A DNA stretch of 64,000 nucleotides from Haloterrigena turkmenica DSM 5511 (GTDB taxonomy: Archaea > Halobacteriota > Halobacteria > Halobacteriales > Natrialbaceae): positions 124,001 to 188,000 of the forward strand of contig NC_013743.1 in the NCBI RefSeq assembly GCF_000025325.1, written 5' to 3'. The translations under genes and the position numbers were made by a program. Below, piece after piece: positions 1 through 9,576 of this stretch (the first letter of the stretch is position 1; each line of letters begins with the position of its first letter). A model generated the notes under the pieces. It was not told the origin of the DNA, did no database searches, and worked only from the letters and a program-made list of their open reading frames with translations.

Positions 1-812
1 GTCTCCTCGTCGACGCCCTCGTGGGTGGCGATCATCGCCTGGACGGAGACGGTATCGACGTCGTCGTCGACGCCGTCGTAGGTTCCGCCGGGGATGGTGT
101 CCTCGGCGAACCACTCGGCGTCGGCCATGATGTCTTCGCGCAGGTCGCCCGAGATCTCGACCAGTTCGATGTCTTGGTTGGTCGCGAGGTTCTCGACGGA
201 GCCGACCGGCCAGCCACCGACGGTAAACGCCGCGTCGACGTCGCCGTCCTGTACCTGATCGGCCGCCGTTCCGAAGTCGGCGTTCTGTTCGTCGAAGTCG
301 TCCTCGCTGATGCCGGCTGTCTCGAGGATCTGCAGGGCGTTGACCTGCGTCCCGCTCCCGGTGTCACCGGTGTTGACCGAGGCGCCTTCGAGGTCTTCGA
401 GACTGTCGATTCCCGAGTCGGCCTGCGTGATAACGTGGATCGTCTCGGGGTACAGCGTCGCGACGCCACGGATGTTCTCCATCGCGTTGCCCTCGAGTTC
501 CTCGATCCCGGTGCCGTTGACCGCGAAGTAGGCGATGTCGTTCTGAATCAGCGCGAACTCGGCGTCTTCGCTGTTGAGGCTGCTGACGTTCTCGACGCTC
601 GCACCGGTCGACTGAACCTGCAGAGAGTAGTCCGTCTGGTCTTCGACGATCGTCTTGAACTCGCCCGAAAGCGGATAGTACGTTCCGTCGGTGCCGCCCG
701 AGTGCCACGCGAGCTGGTTCTCATTCCCCTCGCCGGAACAGCCCGCGAGAGCGGCGATACCGGTCCCACCGATGCCTGCAATGAATGTCCGTCTATTAAT
801 ATTCTGGTTCAT
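1..812 (-). CDS. TAXI-type TRAP transporter solute receptor, 3' part outside window
   Basis: This gene runs off the left edge, so only the first 270 codons are visible. The start at 812 gives MNQNINRRTFIAGIGG, a twin-arginine signal ending in a lipobox (ALAGC), so the product is predicted to be exported by Tat and lipid-anchored outside the membrane. The mature part begins with a GGTDGTYYPL-like stretch typical of TAXI receptors, and later shows the STGASVENV and NTGDTGSGTQ segments that form the ligand cleft in that family. TAXI receptors bind small acids such as glutamate and hand them to a fused DctQM permease, which probably lies to the left of the window. A TATA box 28 bases upstream supports this start. 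The ligand is unknown. Confidence 0.85.
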   Translation of the reverse strand, partial: MNQNINRRTFIAGIGGTGIAALAGCSGEGNENQLAWHSGGTDGTYYPLSGEFKTIVEDQTDYSLQVQSTGASVENVSSLNSEDAEFALIQNDIAYFAVNGTGIEELEGNAMENIRGVATLYPETIHVITQADSGIDSLEDLEGASVNTGDTGSGTQVNALQILETAGISEDDFDEQNADFGTAADQVQDGDVDAAFTVGGWPVGSVENLATNQDIELVEISGDLREDIMADAEWFAEDTIPGGTYDGVDDDVDTVSVQAMIATHEGVDEE

Positions 813-1113
813 ACTGTTAGCGATTCCGTCGAAGCTATTTATACATTTTTGATTGTCAATCATCTCTCCGAAACAGTCAAATAATATGTTGTGGAAGTCA
901 TTGTTTGGTGTCTACATTTTCATTCATCTCTCATTTGGCGTGAATACCTCGGCTATGGAAACGGAGACTCGGCGAGTAAGTTCGGTTGGGACAGGTCGCG
1001 CCCGTCAACGACCTCGATCGTGTCCGTCTCAAGAAGAGCGATGTCATCCGGGACCGCCTCCGGTGCGCAACGAGCGGGTGAAGCCGTCTTCGAGTGGATC
1101 GTCGCTGTCGTCG
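813..1113. other. AT-rich intergenic region
   Basis: About 300 bases separate the start of the TAXI receptor from the stop of the next minus-strand gene. The part from 813 to about 960 is clearly poorer in G+C than the rest of the window and holds the receptor promoter plus a short inverted repeat (GATTGTCAATC around 851). I see no gene in it. Confidence 0.5.
836..843 (-). promoter_or_regulatory. TATA box of the TAXI receptor gene
   Basis: On the minus strand the sequence reads TATAAATA, centred about 28 bases before the ATG at 812. This spacing is that expected for a leaderless haloarchaeal transcript and fixes the start of the receptor gene. Confidence 0.6.
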
Positions 1114-1968
1114 TCACCGCTCGGCCGATGTCTCCAGCCAGCGGTCGACAGCCTCGAGGACGGCGTCGGGGTCCTCGAGTTCGTCGCGGTCGAACCGGAC
1201 GTCGCGCAGGCCGCGGTCGAGGACGAGCTCGCCCTCGCGCAGGCGGGTGTGTCCGATCTCGCGCCACGGGACGAACGTCTTCGTGTACGGGCGCCGTTTA
1301 ACGAGCCCGTTCTCGTAGAGGCGGATCTCGCAGCGGTCGCGACCCGGACCGAACGACCACCGACCCTCGACGAGACAGCTCGTGACCCAGAAGACGGCGA
1401 TCGCCAGCCAGAGAAGGCCCTGCACCGGGGCCCCGGTGACGGCGGTACCGATTCCGATGACGAGCCACATCCCGGCGAGCAGGGCGTCGACGACCGGGGC
1501 GCCGGGCGGAGTCCACTGCCACGTTTCCGCGGGCTCGCCGGGGGCGACCGCGTCGACGTACCGGTTCCCGGCCAGTTGCGAGAGGACGTAGCCCGAGGCG
1601 AAGACCGTGATCACCGCCCAGAGCGCGACGACGTCGACGGCCGCCTCGAGCGGAGCGAACCAGACGACGACGAACGGTACGGTCGGGACGACGACCGCCG
1701 CTCGTCGGCCGAGCGTGCGGCCGAGGCGGACGGGAAGCCGCGGATCCGCGGTCGCCAGCGCCAGCCCGCCGACGAGGCCGCCGGCGAACCCGGTCGCGTA
1801 GACGCCGGGGAGGGGACCCGGGACGAACGCGGTCAGGGCGGCCGCGACCGAGGCGACGCCGGCGAGGAGGGCGCCGGCATAGACGGCGACGGCGAGCCGA
1901 AAGCGCCCGTCGGACGGCCCGTCGCCATCGTCGAGCGCGACTCGCTCGGTCGAGTTTCGCGTTGTCAT
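1114..1968 (-). CDS. multi-pass membrane protein with PH-like C-terminal domain
   Basis: The predicted 284-residue protein has about six hydrophobic segments in its first 200 residues, followed by a soluble tail of about 80 residues (RLYENGLVKRRPYTKTFVPW onward) that resembles the small PH-like domains seen at the ends of prokaryotic membrane proteins. The ATG at 1968 was chosen over one 24 codons upstream because the extra stretch is Arg/Ser-rich and unlike a haloarchaeal N-terminus. It is divergent from the S9 peptidase gene that follows. I do not recognise a specific function. Confidence 0.65.
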   Translation of the reverse strand: MTTRNSTERVALDDGDGPSDGRFRLAVAVYAGALLAGVASVAAALTAFVPGPLPGVYATGFAGGLVGGLALATADPRLPVRLGRTLGRRAAVVVPTVPFVVVWFAPLEAAVDVVALWAVITVFASGYVLSQLAGNRYVDAVAPGEPAETWQWTPPGAPVVDALLAGMWLVIGIGTAVTGAPVQGLLWLAIAVFWVTSCLVEGRWSFGPGRDRCEIRLYENGLVKRRPYTKTFVPWREIGHTRLREGELVLDRGLRDVRFDRDELEDPDAVLEAVDRWLETSAER

Positions 1969-2142
1969 ACTCGAGAGACGACGGCGAACTGACAAAACGA
2001 TACCGGACCCGATGGCGCCGACGGTCGGTCGACTCGCCAATCGACGACGGACGACGTCGATCGGCGCGCGAGGGGCATGAACGCGGCCACGACTGCCTGC
2101 CGCCTCGCCGAGCTATATGGGCCGGCGGGTACGACCTCGAGT

Positions 2143-4257
2143 ATGAACAGGATCGAGGCGGTCGACTACCACGAGATCACCCACGTCGAGGAGCCGCGGC
2201 TCTCGCCGAGCGACGAGCGGGTGGCGTTCGTCCGTCGGACGCCCGCCGCCGACGAATCGTACGCGGCGTCGATCTACACCGTCCCCGTCGGCGGCGACGA
2301 GGCCGCGCAGTTCACCGCGAGTGACGGCGTCGATTCCCAGCCCCGCTGGAGCCCCGACGGCGATCGACTCGCCTTCGCCAGCACCCGTGGCGAGGGCGAC
2401 CGCGAGCAGGTCTGGCTCGTCCCGACCGACGGCGGCGAAGCGCGCCGGCTCACGTCGGTCGTCGGCGGGATCGACGACCTCGAGTGGAGTCCGAACGGCT
2501 CCAGACTACTCTTCTCCCAGCGCGTCGCGCCCGAGGATCGCGAGGCCGGTCGGGATCGCACGGTCGACCCCGACTACGAGCGCGAGACCCCCGATCCGCG
2601 GGTGATCGACCGCACGATCTACCGGGCCGGAACCGAATACATCGACGGCCGGCGGCGCCACGTCTACGTCCTCGAGGTCGAGGCCGCGCTCTCGAGGGAC
2701 CCGGAGGACAATCCGGACGGAACGGCGATCACCCGCCTCACCGACGAGGACGGGCCGGCCGACGTGCCCGTCGACTACGTCTCTCCGACGTGGGGCGACG
2801 ACGAGACGATCTACTACGCGGCCAAGGCCGCCGCGGCCGGCGAGGATCCCGACGACACGCTGGCCTACGACCTGTACGAACACGGGACGGACTCCGGCGA
2901 GATTGAGGCGTTCACGCAAACCACGGGCTGGCTCGAGTCCGGATCGATCGACGCCACCGCGGACGGTCGCGTCGCCTTCGAGTTCACGCCCGAGGACCGA
3001 ACTTCGATGCGCCAGACCGAGATCCGCGTACACGACCGCGAGACTGGCGAGGAGCGGACGCCGACGGAACCGCTCGATCGGACCGTGGGCCACCGCTGTG
3101 GCTTCGAGTGGGCGCCCGACGGCGAGACGCTGTACGTCACGACGCCCGACGAGGGCTCGCGCGTCTGCTGGTCGGTGCCCGGCGACGCGAGCGAAGACCC
3201 GACGCGAGTCTACGGCGACGGCGTCACGATCGCGGACTTTTCGGTCGGCGAGAACGCCGTCGCCTACGTCTACAGCGAGTGGGACCACCCCGGCGATGTC
3301 TTCGTGACGACCCGTGGCGGCAACGAGGTCCACCGGCTGACTCGAGTGAACGACGATTACCTCGCGGATCGCGCGGTTCGTCAACCCGAAGAAGTGTGGT
3401 TCAAGACCGACGACGGGACGGAGAGTCAGGGCTGGCTGCTGACGCCCCCCGAGTTCGACGCCGACGCGTCGCCGGGTGAGCGGTACCCCCTCGTCGTCGA
3501 GGTTCACGGCGGTCCCCACGCCCACTGGACGACCGCGGGGACGATGTGGCACGAGTTCCAGACGCTCGCGGCGCGAGGGTACGTCGTCTTCTGGTGCAAC
3601 CCGCGAGGTTCGACGGGGTACGGCGAGGACCGCGCGATAGCCATCGAGGGCGACTGGGGCGAGATCACGCTGACGGACGTGCTCGCCGGCGTCGAGACGG
3701 TCTGCGAGCGTGACTTCGTGGACGACGGCGAGGTGTTCGTCACCGGCGGCAGCTTCGGCGGGTTCATGACCGCGTGGGCGGTCGCCCACAGCGACCGCTT
3801 CGAGGCGGCGGTCTCCCAGCGAGGCGTCTACGATCTCACCGGATTCTACGGCTCGAGCGACGCGTTCACACTCGTCGAAGACGATTTCGGGACGACGCCC
3901 TGGGACGACCCCGACTTCCTGTGGAACCAGTCGCCCGTCGCCCACGTCGCCGACGTCGACGCGCCCACGCTCGTGTTGCACTCCGATCAGGACTACCGGA
4001 CGCCCGCCAACACGGCCGAACTGTTCGTCCGCGGACTGCAGAAACACGGCGTCGAGACGCGGCTGGTCAGGTATCCTCGCGAGGGCCACGAACTCTCCCG
4101 GTCGGGCGAACCCGCCCACGTCGTCGATCGACTCGAGCGCATCGCCCGCTGGTTCGACGGCTACTCAGCGTATCACGAGTCTTCACCGGCGCTCGAGCGC
4201 GACCGTGACGCCGGGCTCTCGAGCGGGGACGAAGACGGCGACCGGAACGAGGAGTGA
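2143..4257 (+). CDS. S9 family (prolyl oligopeptidase / acylaminoacyl-peptidase type) serine peptidase
   Basis: The 704-residue product has an N-terminal beta-propeller (repeated PRWSPDGDRLAF and LEWSPNGSRLLF-like blades) and a C-terminal alpha/beta-hydrolase domain. The catalytic triad is visible: Ser537 in GGSFGGF, Asp617 in HSDQDYRTP and His649 in REGHEL. Such enzymes cleave short peptides or remove acylated N-terminal residues in the cytoplasm; no signal peptide is seen. The start MNRIEAVDY at 2143 is chosen because CTATAT at 2113-2118 lies 28 bases upstream, which makes the longer reading from 2077 unlikely. It stands alone in its orientation. Confidence 0.9.
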   Translation: MNRIEAVDYHEITHVEEPRLSPSDERVAFVRRTPAADESYAASIYTVPVGGDEAAQFTASDGVDSQPRWSPDGDRLAFASTRGEGDREQVWLVPTDGGEARRLTSVVGGIDDLEWSPNGSRLLFSQRVAPEDREAGRDRTVDPDYERETPDPRVIDRTIYRAGTEYIDGRRRHVYVLEVEAALSRDPEDNPDGTAITRLTDEDGPADVPVDYVSPTWGDDETIYYAAKAAAAGEDPDDTLAYDLYEHGTDSGEIEAFTQTTGWLESGSIDATADGRVAFEFTPEDRTSMRQTEIRVHDRETGEERTPTEPLDRTVGHRCGFEWAPDGETLYVTTPDEGSRVCWSVPGDASEDPTRVYGDGVTIADFSVGENAVAYVYSEWDHPGDVFVTTRGGNEVHRLTRVNDDYLADRAVRQPEEVWFKTDDGTESQGWLLTPPEFDADASPGERYPLVVEVHGGPHAHWTTAGTMWHEFQTLAARGYVVFWCNPRGSTGYGEDRAIAIEGDWGEITLTDVLAGVETVCERDFVDDGEVFVTGGSFGGFMTAWAVAHSDRFEAAVSQRGVYDLTGFYGSSDAFTLVEDDFGTTPWDDPDFLWNQSPVAHVADVDAPTLVLHSDQDYRTPANTAELFVRGLQKHGVETRLVRYPREGHELSRSGEPAHVVDRLERIARWFDGYSAYHESSPALERDRDAGLSSGDEDGDRNEE

Positions 4258-4472
4258 GGCCCGCGGCGTTGCGACGCGACCTCCGGCGATCGGAGCAGCG
4301 TTTCGTCTGGACCCGCGACCGTCGAACTACCCGAAAACGACCGTTCGGGCCGATTCGACCGGAAACGAAGGGGTTCGGTTCGCGGTCGACGACGCCGTCG
4401 CGCAGATCACAGCATCCCGATCGCCCGCGGTGCAAGGAAATCCCTACGGGCGTCTCGCCCGTTCGTCCGCGT

Positions 4473-4673
4473 ATGGATCGAAACGTCGGCGGCTTCGATC
4501 GCGTGCTGCGGATCGCCCTCGGCGCGGCGCTGCTGGTGATCGGCTACCGAAACCGGGATCGGATGGCCGGCACGCTCGCGTTCGTCGCCGGCAGCGATAT
4601 CTTCGCGACCGCGATTATTCGGCGGTGTCCGGTCAACGCCGCCCTCGGGATCGATACCTGTTCGGCCGAGTAG
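4473..4673 (+). CDS. DUF2892 / YgaP-type small membrane protein
   Basis: This 66-residue protein begins MDRNVGGFDRVLRIALG and has two short hydrophobic helices followed by a RRCPVNAALGIDTC ending. That layout, with the CP...GI.TC tail, matches the DUF2892 (YgaP transmembrane) family of two-helix inner-membrane proteins, whose role is poorly known and which are sometimes fused to rhodanese domains. No rhodanese is fused or adjacent here. The start is the ATG at 4473; the 215 bases before it contain no gene. Confidence 0.8.
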   Translation: MDRNVGGFDRVLRIALGAALLVIGYRNRDRMAGTLAFVAGSDIFATAIIRRCPVNAALGIDTCSAE

Positions 4674-4710
4674 GTGACAGGACTCGAGCGCTGCGAACCG
4701 CGGCGAACCG

Positions 4711-5088
4711 CTACGCGTCGGGTTCGTAGGGCACGGCGTCGTCGCTGACCGGCGGCGCGCCGACGGCGACGACCTCGACCGTTTCCGTGGCGTCGGCCGG
4801 GTTGTACGCCCGATGGGCCGACTCGGGCTGGGCCGTGAAGACGTCTCCCTCGGGGACCTCGAGTTCGCCCTCGGGCGTCTCGACGTGGAGCGTCCCGGAG
4901 AGGACGACGAACGCCTCCTCCTGCCGTTCGTGGTAGTGGTAGGCCAGCGGCAACTGTTCGCCCGGCTCCGCGCGGAAGCGGTTGATCGCGACGTTCTCGA
5001 GGCCGGCCGCGTCGCTCACGCGGCGCAGATCGCAGGGGCGGTCCTCGACGGACTCGAGGTCGTCCGGATCGATAACGGAGTACTCCAT
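4711..5088 (-). CDS. cupin domain protein
   Basis: The 125-residue product is a single small cupin. Motif 1 is visible as HYHERQEEAFVVLSG and motif 2 as PEGDVFTAQPESAHRAYNP, giving two His, a Glu and a further His as likely metal ligands. Single-domain cupins are often dioxygenases, isomerases or sugar- or metal-sensing proteins, and the substrate cannot be told. It ends convergently with the DUF2892 gene and starts next to the 3' end of upp. Confidence 0.85.
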   Translation of the reverse strand: MEYSVIDPDDLESVEDRPCDLRRVSDAAGLENVAINRFRAEPGEQLPLAYHYHERQEEAFVVLSGTLHVETPEGELEVPEGDVFTAQPESAHRAYNPADATETVEVVAVGAPPVSDDAVPYEPDA

Positions 5089-5153
5089 ACGGAGCGATTA
5101 CGGCTCGCTCACAAAAAGTCGACGGCGGCCGGCGGCGGGTCGGCGACGGACGG

Positions 5154-5831
5154 TTACGTGGTGCGGAACGCTCGGTCGCCCGCGTCGCCCAGCCCGGGCA
5201 CGATGAAGCCGTCGTCGTCGAGGCGGTCGTCGATCGAGACCGTCAGCAGGTCGGTCTCGGGGAACGCGTCGCCGACGCGGAGCAGCCCCTCCGGCGCGGA
5301 GACCGCCGAGAGGACGATCAGGTTCTCCGGCTCCGGCGAGTTCTCGATGACGTGTTCCAAGACGGTACACATCGTGCTCCCGGTCGCGAGCATCGGGTCC
5401 GCGATGATCACGGTGTCCTCCTCGGTGATCTCGGGGAGTTTCACGTAGTCGACGCTGATGGGGAACGAGCCGTCCTCCTCTCGGCCGGCCTCCTCGTCGC
5501 GGCTCGCGCTGATGACGCCCTGTCGAGCGCGGGGGAAGGCCTTCAACAGCCCCTCGACGAACGGCGTCGCCGCGCGCAGGACGTTGATGATCACGACGTC
5601 GTCCAGCCCGCGGACGCGCTCGCCCATGGTCTGCTCGAGGGGCGTCTCGATCTCGACGTACTCGGTTTCCATCCGGCCGTCGATAATTTCGTAGCCGCAG
5701 ATTCGGCCGAGTTTCACGAGGCCCTTCCGGAAGCTGACCTGCTCGGTTTCGACGTCGCGGAGCCGCGATAGCGTGTCCTTCGCCAGTGCGTGCGTGACGA
5801 GATAGGCGTTTTCCCGGTCTTCGATCGTCAT
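5154..5831 (-). CDS. upp: uracil phosphoribosyltransferase
   Basis: The 225-residue protein converts uracil and PRPP to UMP in pyrimidine salvage. The PRPP-binding loop is DPMLATGST at residues 145-153, and the conserved uracil-binding tail [13 protein letters not shown] lies at 210-222. The length is that of archaeal Upp. The ATG at 5831 ([10 protein letters not shown]) is used; a longer in-frame reading to 6377 is Arg/Ser-rich and belongs to antisense composition. No other nucleotide gene is next to it. Confidence 0.95.
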   Translation of the reverse strand: MTIEDRENAYLVTHALAKDTLSRLRDVETEQVSFRKGLVKLGRICGYEIIDGRMETEYVEIETPLEQTMGERVRGLDDVVIINVLRAATPFVEGLLKAFPRARQGVISASRDEEAGREEDGSFPISVDYVKLPEITEEDTVIIADPMLATGSTMCTVLEHVIENSPEPENLIVLSAVSAPEGLLRVGDAFPETDLLTVSIDDRLDDDGFIVPGLGDAGDRAFRTT

Positions 5832-6100
5832 ACCCGTACAGCCTGTCGCCGGATAGTTCACGTTGTCGATCAGCCGCGGCCGAGGCGGAATCCACCATGG
5901 TTCCGGCTGTCGTCCCGCAAATCGCCGTCCGACGGCAAGTTCCAATCCGCGATTACTCGAGCGCGCCCGACCGGTTTCGGTCGTTATCGACCGCTGGGAT
6001 CGCGAAAGCTCGCCGTTTGTCGCCGCAAACTGACGAAACGGTAGAACCGGTTTAATCGACGGATCGGCGTAGCCGCTGGCGCACTCGAGGTGCACTCGTC

Positions 6101-6904
6101 GTGACCCATCACTCGGATCAGCACCAGCACGACCGAACCGGAGAACAGTACGGCCAACAGCCCGAGGCGAGGGGACCGAGGACACAAACGGGACTCGGAA
6201 TGAGCGACCAGCCGCAGTTCGGCGGCTCGTCCGAACGGTTCGAAACGGGCGGTCAGCAGGGCGGCCAGCGGATGAGCAACAACCAGTCCGAGATGCAGGG
6301 CACACCGCAGTCCTCGCCGACGCGGGGAACGCAGTCGTCGCAAGCGATGCGGCCGATGCAGGAACCGCAGTCCACACGGGGCATGCAAGGCGGTTCGCAG
6401 GCCACCTTCTTCGAGGATCACATGACCGACGAACTGTGGATCGCCCTCGAGGACTTCGGCGAACTCTCGCACGTCGCCGCCTGGTGTGCCACGCGGTGTG
6501 CGAGCGGCGAGCCGGAGCTCGGGCGCTGCGCCCGGATCTGCCAGGATATCGCCGAGATCGCGGCGCTCAACGAGCTGCTGATCGCCCGCGACTCGATGTT
6601 CGGGCCGGAACTGGCGGACGCGTTCCTGCGGGTCGCCGACGAGGGACTGCCGACGCTCCGGCAGTTCCAGGGGCGCCACTCGCACGTCCTCGAGACGGTG
6701 GCGACGATCGAGCGGACGATGAACTCCTGTGAGAGCCTCCTCCGGCAGGTCGGTGAGGACTCTCGGGGACGTCAGGGGTCCGGAACCGGCGCCGGATCGA
6801 CCGAGTCTCGAGGAATGCAGGGGATGTCCGAACAGGGCCAGTACGGCCAGGGAATGAGCGGCCAGTCGACGGGCGGCTTCGAGATGACCGGACAGCAATA
6901 CTGA
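6101..6904 (+). CDS. Gln/Met/Gly-rich protein with Cys-containing helical core
   Basis: The product is 267 residues if the GTG at 6101 is used, or 234 from the ATG at 6200 (MSDQPQFGG). The ends are low-complexity, rich in Q, M, G and S with recurring RGMQG / QGMSGQ units. The middle (about 104-217) is predicted helical and carries paired CxxxC motifs (Cys129/133 and Cys143/147) plus Cys210 and His residues. Spaced CxxxC pairs on helices recall four-helix-bundle copper-storage (Csp / DUF326-like) proteins, but most of the cysteines of that family are missing, so metal binding is only a suggestion. It lies 75 bases before a haloarchaeal acidic protein. I cannot name a function. Confidence 0.7.
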   Translation: MTHHSDQHQHDRTGEQYGQQPEARGPRTQTGLGMSDQPQFGGSSERFETGGQQGGQRMSNNQSEMQGTPQSSPTRGTQSSQAMRPMQEPQSTRGMQGGSQATFFEDHMTDELWIALEDFGELSHVAAWCATRCASGEPELGRCARICQDIAEIAALNELLIARDSMFGPELADAFLRVADEGLPTLRQFQGRHSHVLETVATIERTMNSCESLLRQVGEDSRGRQGSGTGAGSTESRGMQGMSEQGQYGQGMSGQSTGGFEMTGQQY

Positions 6905-6975
6905 TCGCGATGGCGGCCAGTATTGCGCAGCAACGAAGTTTATACCGATCCGTCCCCTACGACCGGGGCAACCGA

Positions 6976-7698
6976 ATGGAAGAGAGTATCTCGGGCTTCA
7001 AGGTTCGCGGTGACTGGGGCGACGTCGTCGAGCACGGCGAGCGCATCACCCGCGCGCTCCGGGACGCCGGCGTCCACGACCCCGACGGAGCCGACGACAC
7101 CCGCTTCGTCGACGCCTTCGAGGAGTGGCAAGAGTGGCGGCCCAAGGCCCACGAGACCCTCGATACCGACGTCAGCGAGAAGACGGCCGATCAGGCCAGC
7201 GTCGAGGAAGGAAAGGGCGAAAAGGCCGGCAAGGATCCCGACGAGGACATCAAGACCGCCGGCGAGAAGCTCTCGGAGTCCTACGAGCGACTCGAGGACG
7301 ACGACGCCGAGGGCGCGGTCGGCAACTGGCGGGAGTCGATCGACTACGTCGCGCGCGCGGCCGACTCGGCGAGTCGCAAGGCGCTCCGTCGCGTCGAGGA
7401 CACGGTCTACCAGAACGTGATGACCCAACTGGCGCCGTACTACTTCGACAACGAACTGATCAGCGCCAACATCCAGCAGTCGACGCGCAACGGCGACAAC
7501 GGCGAGCAGTTCGTCTTCGAGGTCAACGTCAACGACGACGTCCTCAAAGACGACGTTTCCGACCTGCTGGCCGAGTACGAGGACTCGGTCGACCGCTGGC
7601 ACGTCGGCGTCGAGAAGGACACCGACGCGGCCGAGGCCATCGAAGGGGCCGAGCCACCACCGGAGCCGGACGACGACTCGCGGTCGACGACGAACTGA
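6976..7698 (+). CDS. haloarchaeal acidic protein, DUF5828-like
   Basis: The 240-residue, very acidic product starts MEESISGFKVRGDWGDVVEH and resembles the DUF5828 proteins found only in haloarchaea; I name the family from memory and with moderate certainty. It has a charged, probably helical centre (residues 60-130), an alpha/beta region after residue 130 and a disordered Pro/Asp-rich tail. There is no signal or membrane segment. TTTATACC at 6939-6946 is about 33 bases upstream of the ATG at 6976, which favours this start over 6910. The function is unknown. Confidence 0.75.
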   Translation: MEESISGFKVRGDWGDVVEHGERITRALRDAGVHDPDGADDTRFVDAFEEWQEWRPKAHETLDTDVSEKTADQASVEEGKGEKAGKDPDEDIKTAGEKLSESYERLEDDDAEGAVGNWRESIDYVARAADSASRKALRRVEDTVYQNVMTQLAPYYFDNELISANIQQSTRNGDNGEQFVFEVNVNDDVLKDDVSDLLAEYEDSVDRWHVGVEKDTDAAEAIEGAEPPPEPDDDSRSTTN

Positions 7699-7716
7699 CG
7701 GGGCGACTCGGGGGAC

Positions 7717-8736
7717 CTATGCGGTCTTCGTCGCCGCGTCCTCGCCCGCGCCCTGTTGGCGCCCCTCGGCCCGTCCCAGACCGGGGACCGCGACGCGGCG
7801 CTCGACGCGGCTCATGACGTTCGTCGCCGAGAGGACGAGTCCGATATAGACCAGCCCGAGCAGGACGTAGATCGGCGTGTACTCGAACGTCGACGACGCG
7901 ATGTCGCTGGCGCGGTAGTACAGCTCCGGCACCGTGATGAAACCCGCCAGCGAGGAGTACTTGATCAGGTAGACGAGTTCGTTCGTCCACGCCGGAATCC
8001 CGTAGCGCAGCGTCTGGGGCAGGACGACGTGGCGGATTCCCTCGAGTTTCGAGAGGCCGATGGCCCGCGCGGCCGTCAACTGGCCCTCGTCGACGCTCTC
8101 GAGGGCGCCGCGGATGTACTCGGCCTGGTAGGCCGAGCCGTTGATGGTGAAGCCGACGATGGCGATCCAGAAGGCGTACTCGGGAACGAATCCCCGGCCG
8201 ATGAGGTCGACGTCGCTGAGCCGGACCGACAGGTAGGGCGTGTAGTAGAGCACGAACAACTGGGCCAGCAGTGGCGTCCCGCGGATCAGTTCTGTGTAGG
8301 CCAGCGCGAACCACCGGAACGGCCCGCCGTAGACGCGCACCACGGCGACCGGAACGGCGATGACGAGCCCGAGCGCGATGCTGGCGATCGTCAGAACGAT
8401 GGTGTACCACGCGCCCGCGGCCAGCGCGGGCGCGATCTCGATCCCCAGCGCGATGCCGTTCAGCAGGCTCGCGAGCCAGTCCATCGGCACGGCGATCGGA
8501 CCGACCACCGCCACCGTGTCGTCGAATATCGCCGCCGCCGACTCGATGGGGGCGACCGAGACGAACTGCTCGCCGGCGCCCGGACCGACGCCCAGTCGGC
8601 TGATCACCCAGTCGTAGAGCCAGCGCGTGAGCAGCCACCCCCAGAAGATGACGCCGACGACGACCGCGAGACTGCGGTCGACGTCGCCGATCGTGCCGCG
8701 GAGTCGCTCGAGGCCGAACGCCTTCGACGCGCTCAT
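7717..8736 (-). CDS. polar amino-acid ABC transporter permease (second subunit)
   Basis: The 339-residue integral membrane protein has five to six hydrophobic segments and the permease signature region ESVDEGQLTAARAIGLSK, followed by FRHVVLPQ-like residues, which identify the HisM/GlnP group (EAA loop contacting the ATPase). It is the last gene of a four-gene minus-strand importer operon and begins 42 bases after the stop of the ATPase gene. The N-terminus carries an extra 80-90 residues relative to short GlnP proteins. It pairs with the other permease (9573-10406) to form a heterodimeric channel. Confidence 0.9.
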   Translation of the reverse strand: MSASKAFGLERLRGTIGDVDRSLAVVVGVIFWGWLLTRWLYDWVISRLGVGPGAGEQFVSVAPIESAAAIFDDTVAVVGPIAVPMDWLASLLNGIALGIEIAPALAAGAWYTIVLTIASIALGLVIAVPVAVVRVYGGPFRWFALAYTELIRGTPLLAQLFVLYYTPYLSVRLSDVDLIGRGFVPEYAFWIAIVGFTINGSAYQAEYIRGALESVDEGQLTAARAIGLSKLEGIRHVVLPQTLRYGIPAWTNELVYLIKYSSLAGFITVPELYYRASDIASSTFEYTPIYVLLGLVYIGLVLSATNVMSRVERRVAVPGLGRAEGRQQGAGEDAATKTA

Positions 8737-8778
8737 CGAGCGGTCGCCTCCGTTCGCGTCCGGATCGATGTCGCGTCC

Positions 8779-9576
8779 TCAGTCATGACGGATGCTCTCG
8801 AAGAATTCGGCCGTTCGGTCGTGCGTCGGATTCTCGAAGAGTCGCTCGGGCGGTCCGCGCTCGACGAGTTGCCCGTCGGCGAGGAACGAGATATTGGTCG
8901 CGCCGCCGCGGGCGAAGCGCATCTCGTGGGTGACGACGACCATCGTCATCCCCTCGGCGACGAGGCCGCGCATCACCTCGAGCACCTCGTTGCTCAGTTC
9001 GGGGTCGAGCGCGCTCGTCGGCTCGTCGAACAGCATGACCTCCGGATCCATCGCGAGCGCGCGGGCGATGCCGACGCGCTGTTTCTGGCCGCCCGACAGC
9101 TGTGCCGGGTAGGAGTCGGCCTGGTCGGCGAGGCCGACGCGCTCGAGTTCGGCGTCGGCCCGCTCGCGGGCCTCGGCCTTGGAGAGGCCCTTCACCTTGC
9201 GGAGCCCGAGCGTAATGTTCTTGCGCGCGGTGAGGTGCGCGAAGAGGTTGATGTCCTGGAACACCATTCCGATCTGCTGGCGGACCTCGTCGGGGTCGGT
9301 GTCCGGCGCGGTCACCTCCAGATCGCCGAGGTAGATATCGCCGCTGTCGACCTCCGTCAGTCGGTTGAGACACCGCAGCAGCGTCGACTTGCCGCTGCCG
9401 CTGGGGCCGACCAGCACCTCGACGTCGCCGCGGTCGATCTCGAGGTCGATCCCCTTCAGCACCTCCTCGTCGCCGTAGGACTTGTAGAGATCGTCGATGC
9501 GAAGCAGCGGCCCGTCCGCCGTCCGCGTCGTTGCGTGGTCGGTGCCGCCGGCGTCGTCCGTTCGGTGTTCGGTCAC
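8779..9576 (-). CDS. polar amino-acid ABC transporter ATP-binding protein (GlnQ/HisP type)
   Basis: The 265-residue ATPase powers the importer. Walker A is GPSGSGKST (57-65), the Q-loop is Gln107, the signature LSGGQ is at 160-164, Walker B is MLFDEP (181-186) and the switch His is His217. The family is the GlnQ-like polar amino-acid group. Its start overlaps the stop of the upstream permease gene by four bases, showing translational coupling. The first 23 residues are a hydrophilic haloarchaeal extension. Confidence 0.95.
   Translation of the reverse strand: MTEHRTDDAGGTDHATTRTADGPLLRIDDLYKSYGDEEVLKGIDLEIDRGDVEVLVGPSGSGKSTLLRCLNRLTEVDSGDIYLGDLEVTAPDTDPDEVRQQIGMVFQDINLFAHLTARKNITLGLRKVKGLSKAEARERADAELERVGLADQADSYPAQLSGGQKQRVGIARALAMDPEVMLFDEPTSALDPELSNEVLEVMRGLVAEGMTMVVVTHEMRFARGGATNISFLADGQLVERGPPERLFENPTHDRTAEFFESIRHD

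Noticed and set aside
2506-4119. A 537-codon minus-strand frame inside the S9 peptidase gene
   Set aside because: It is the antisense shadow of a gene with a complete catalytic triad.
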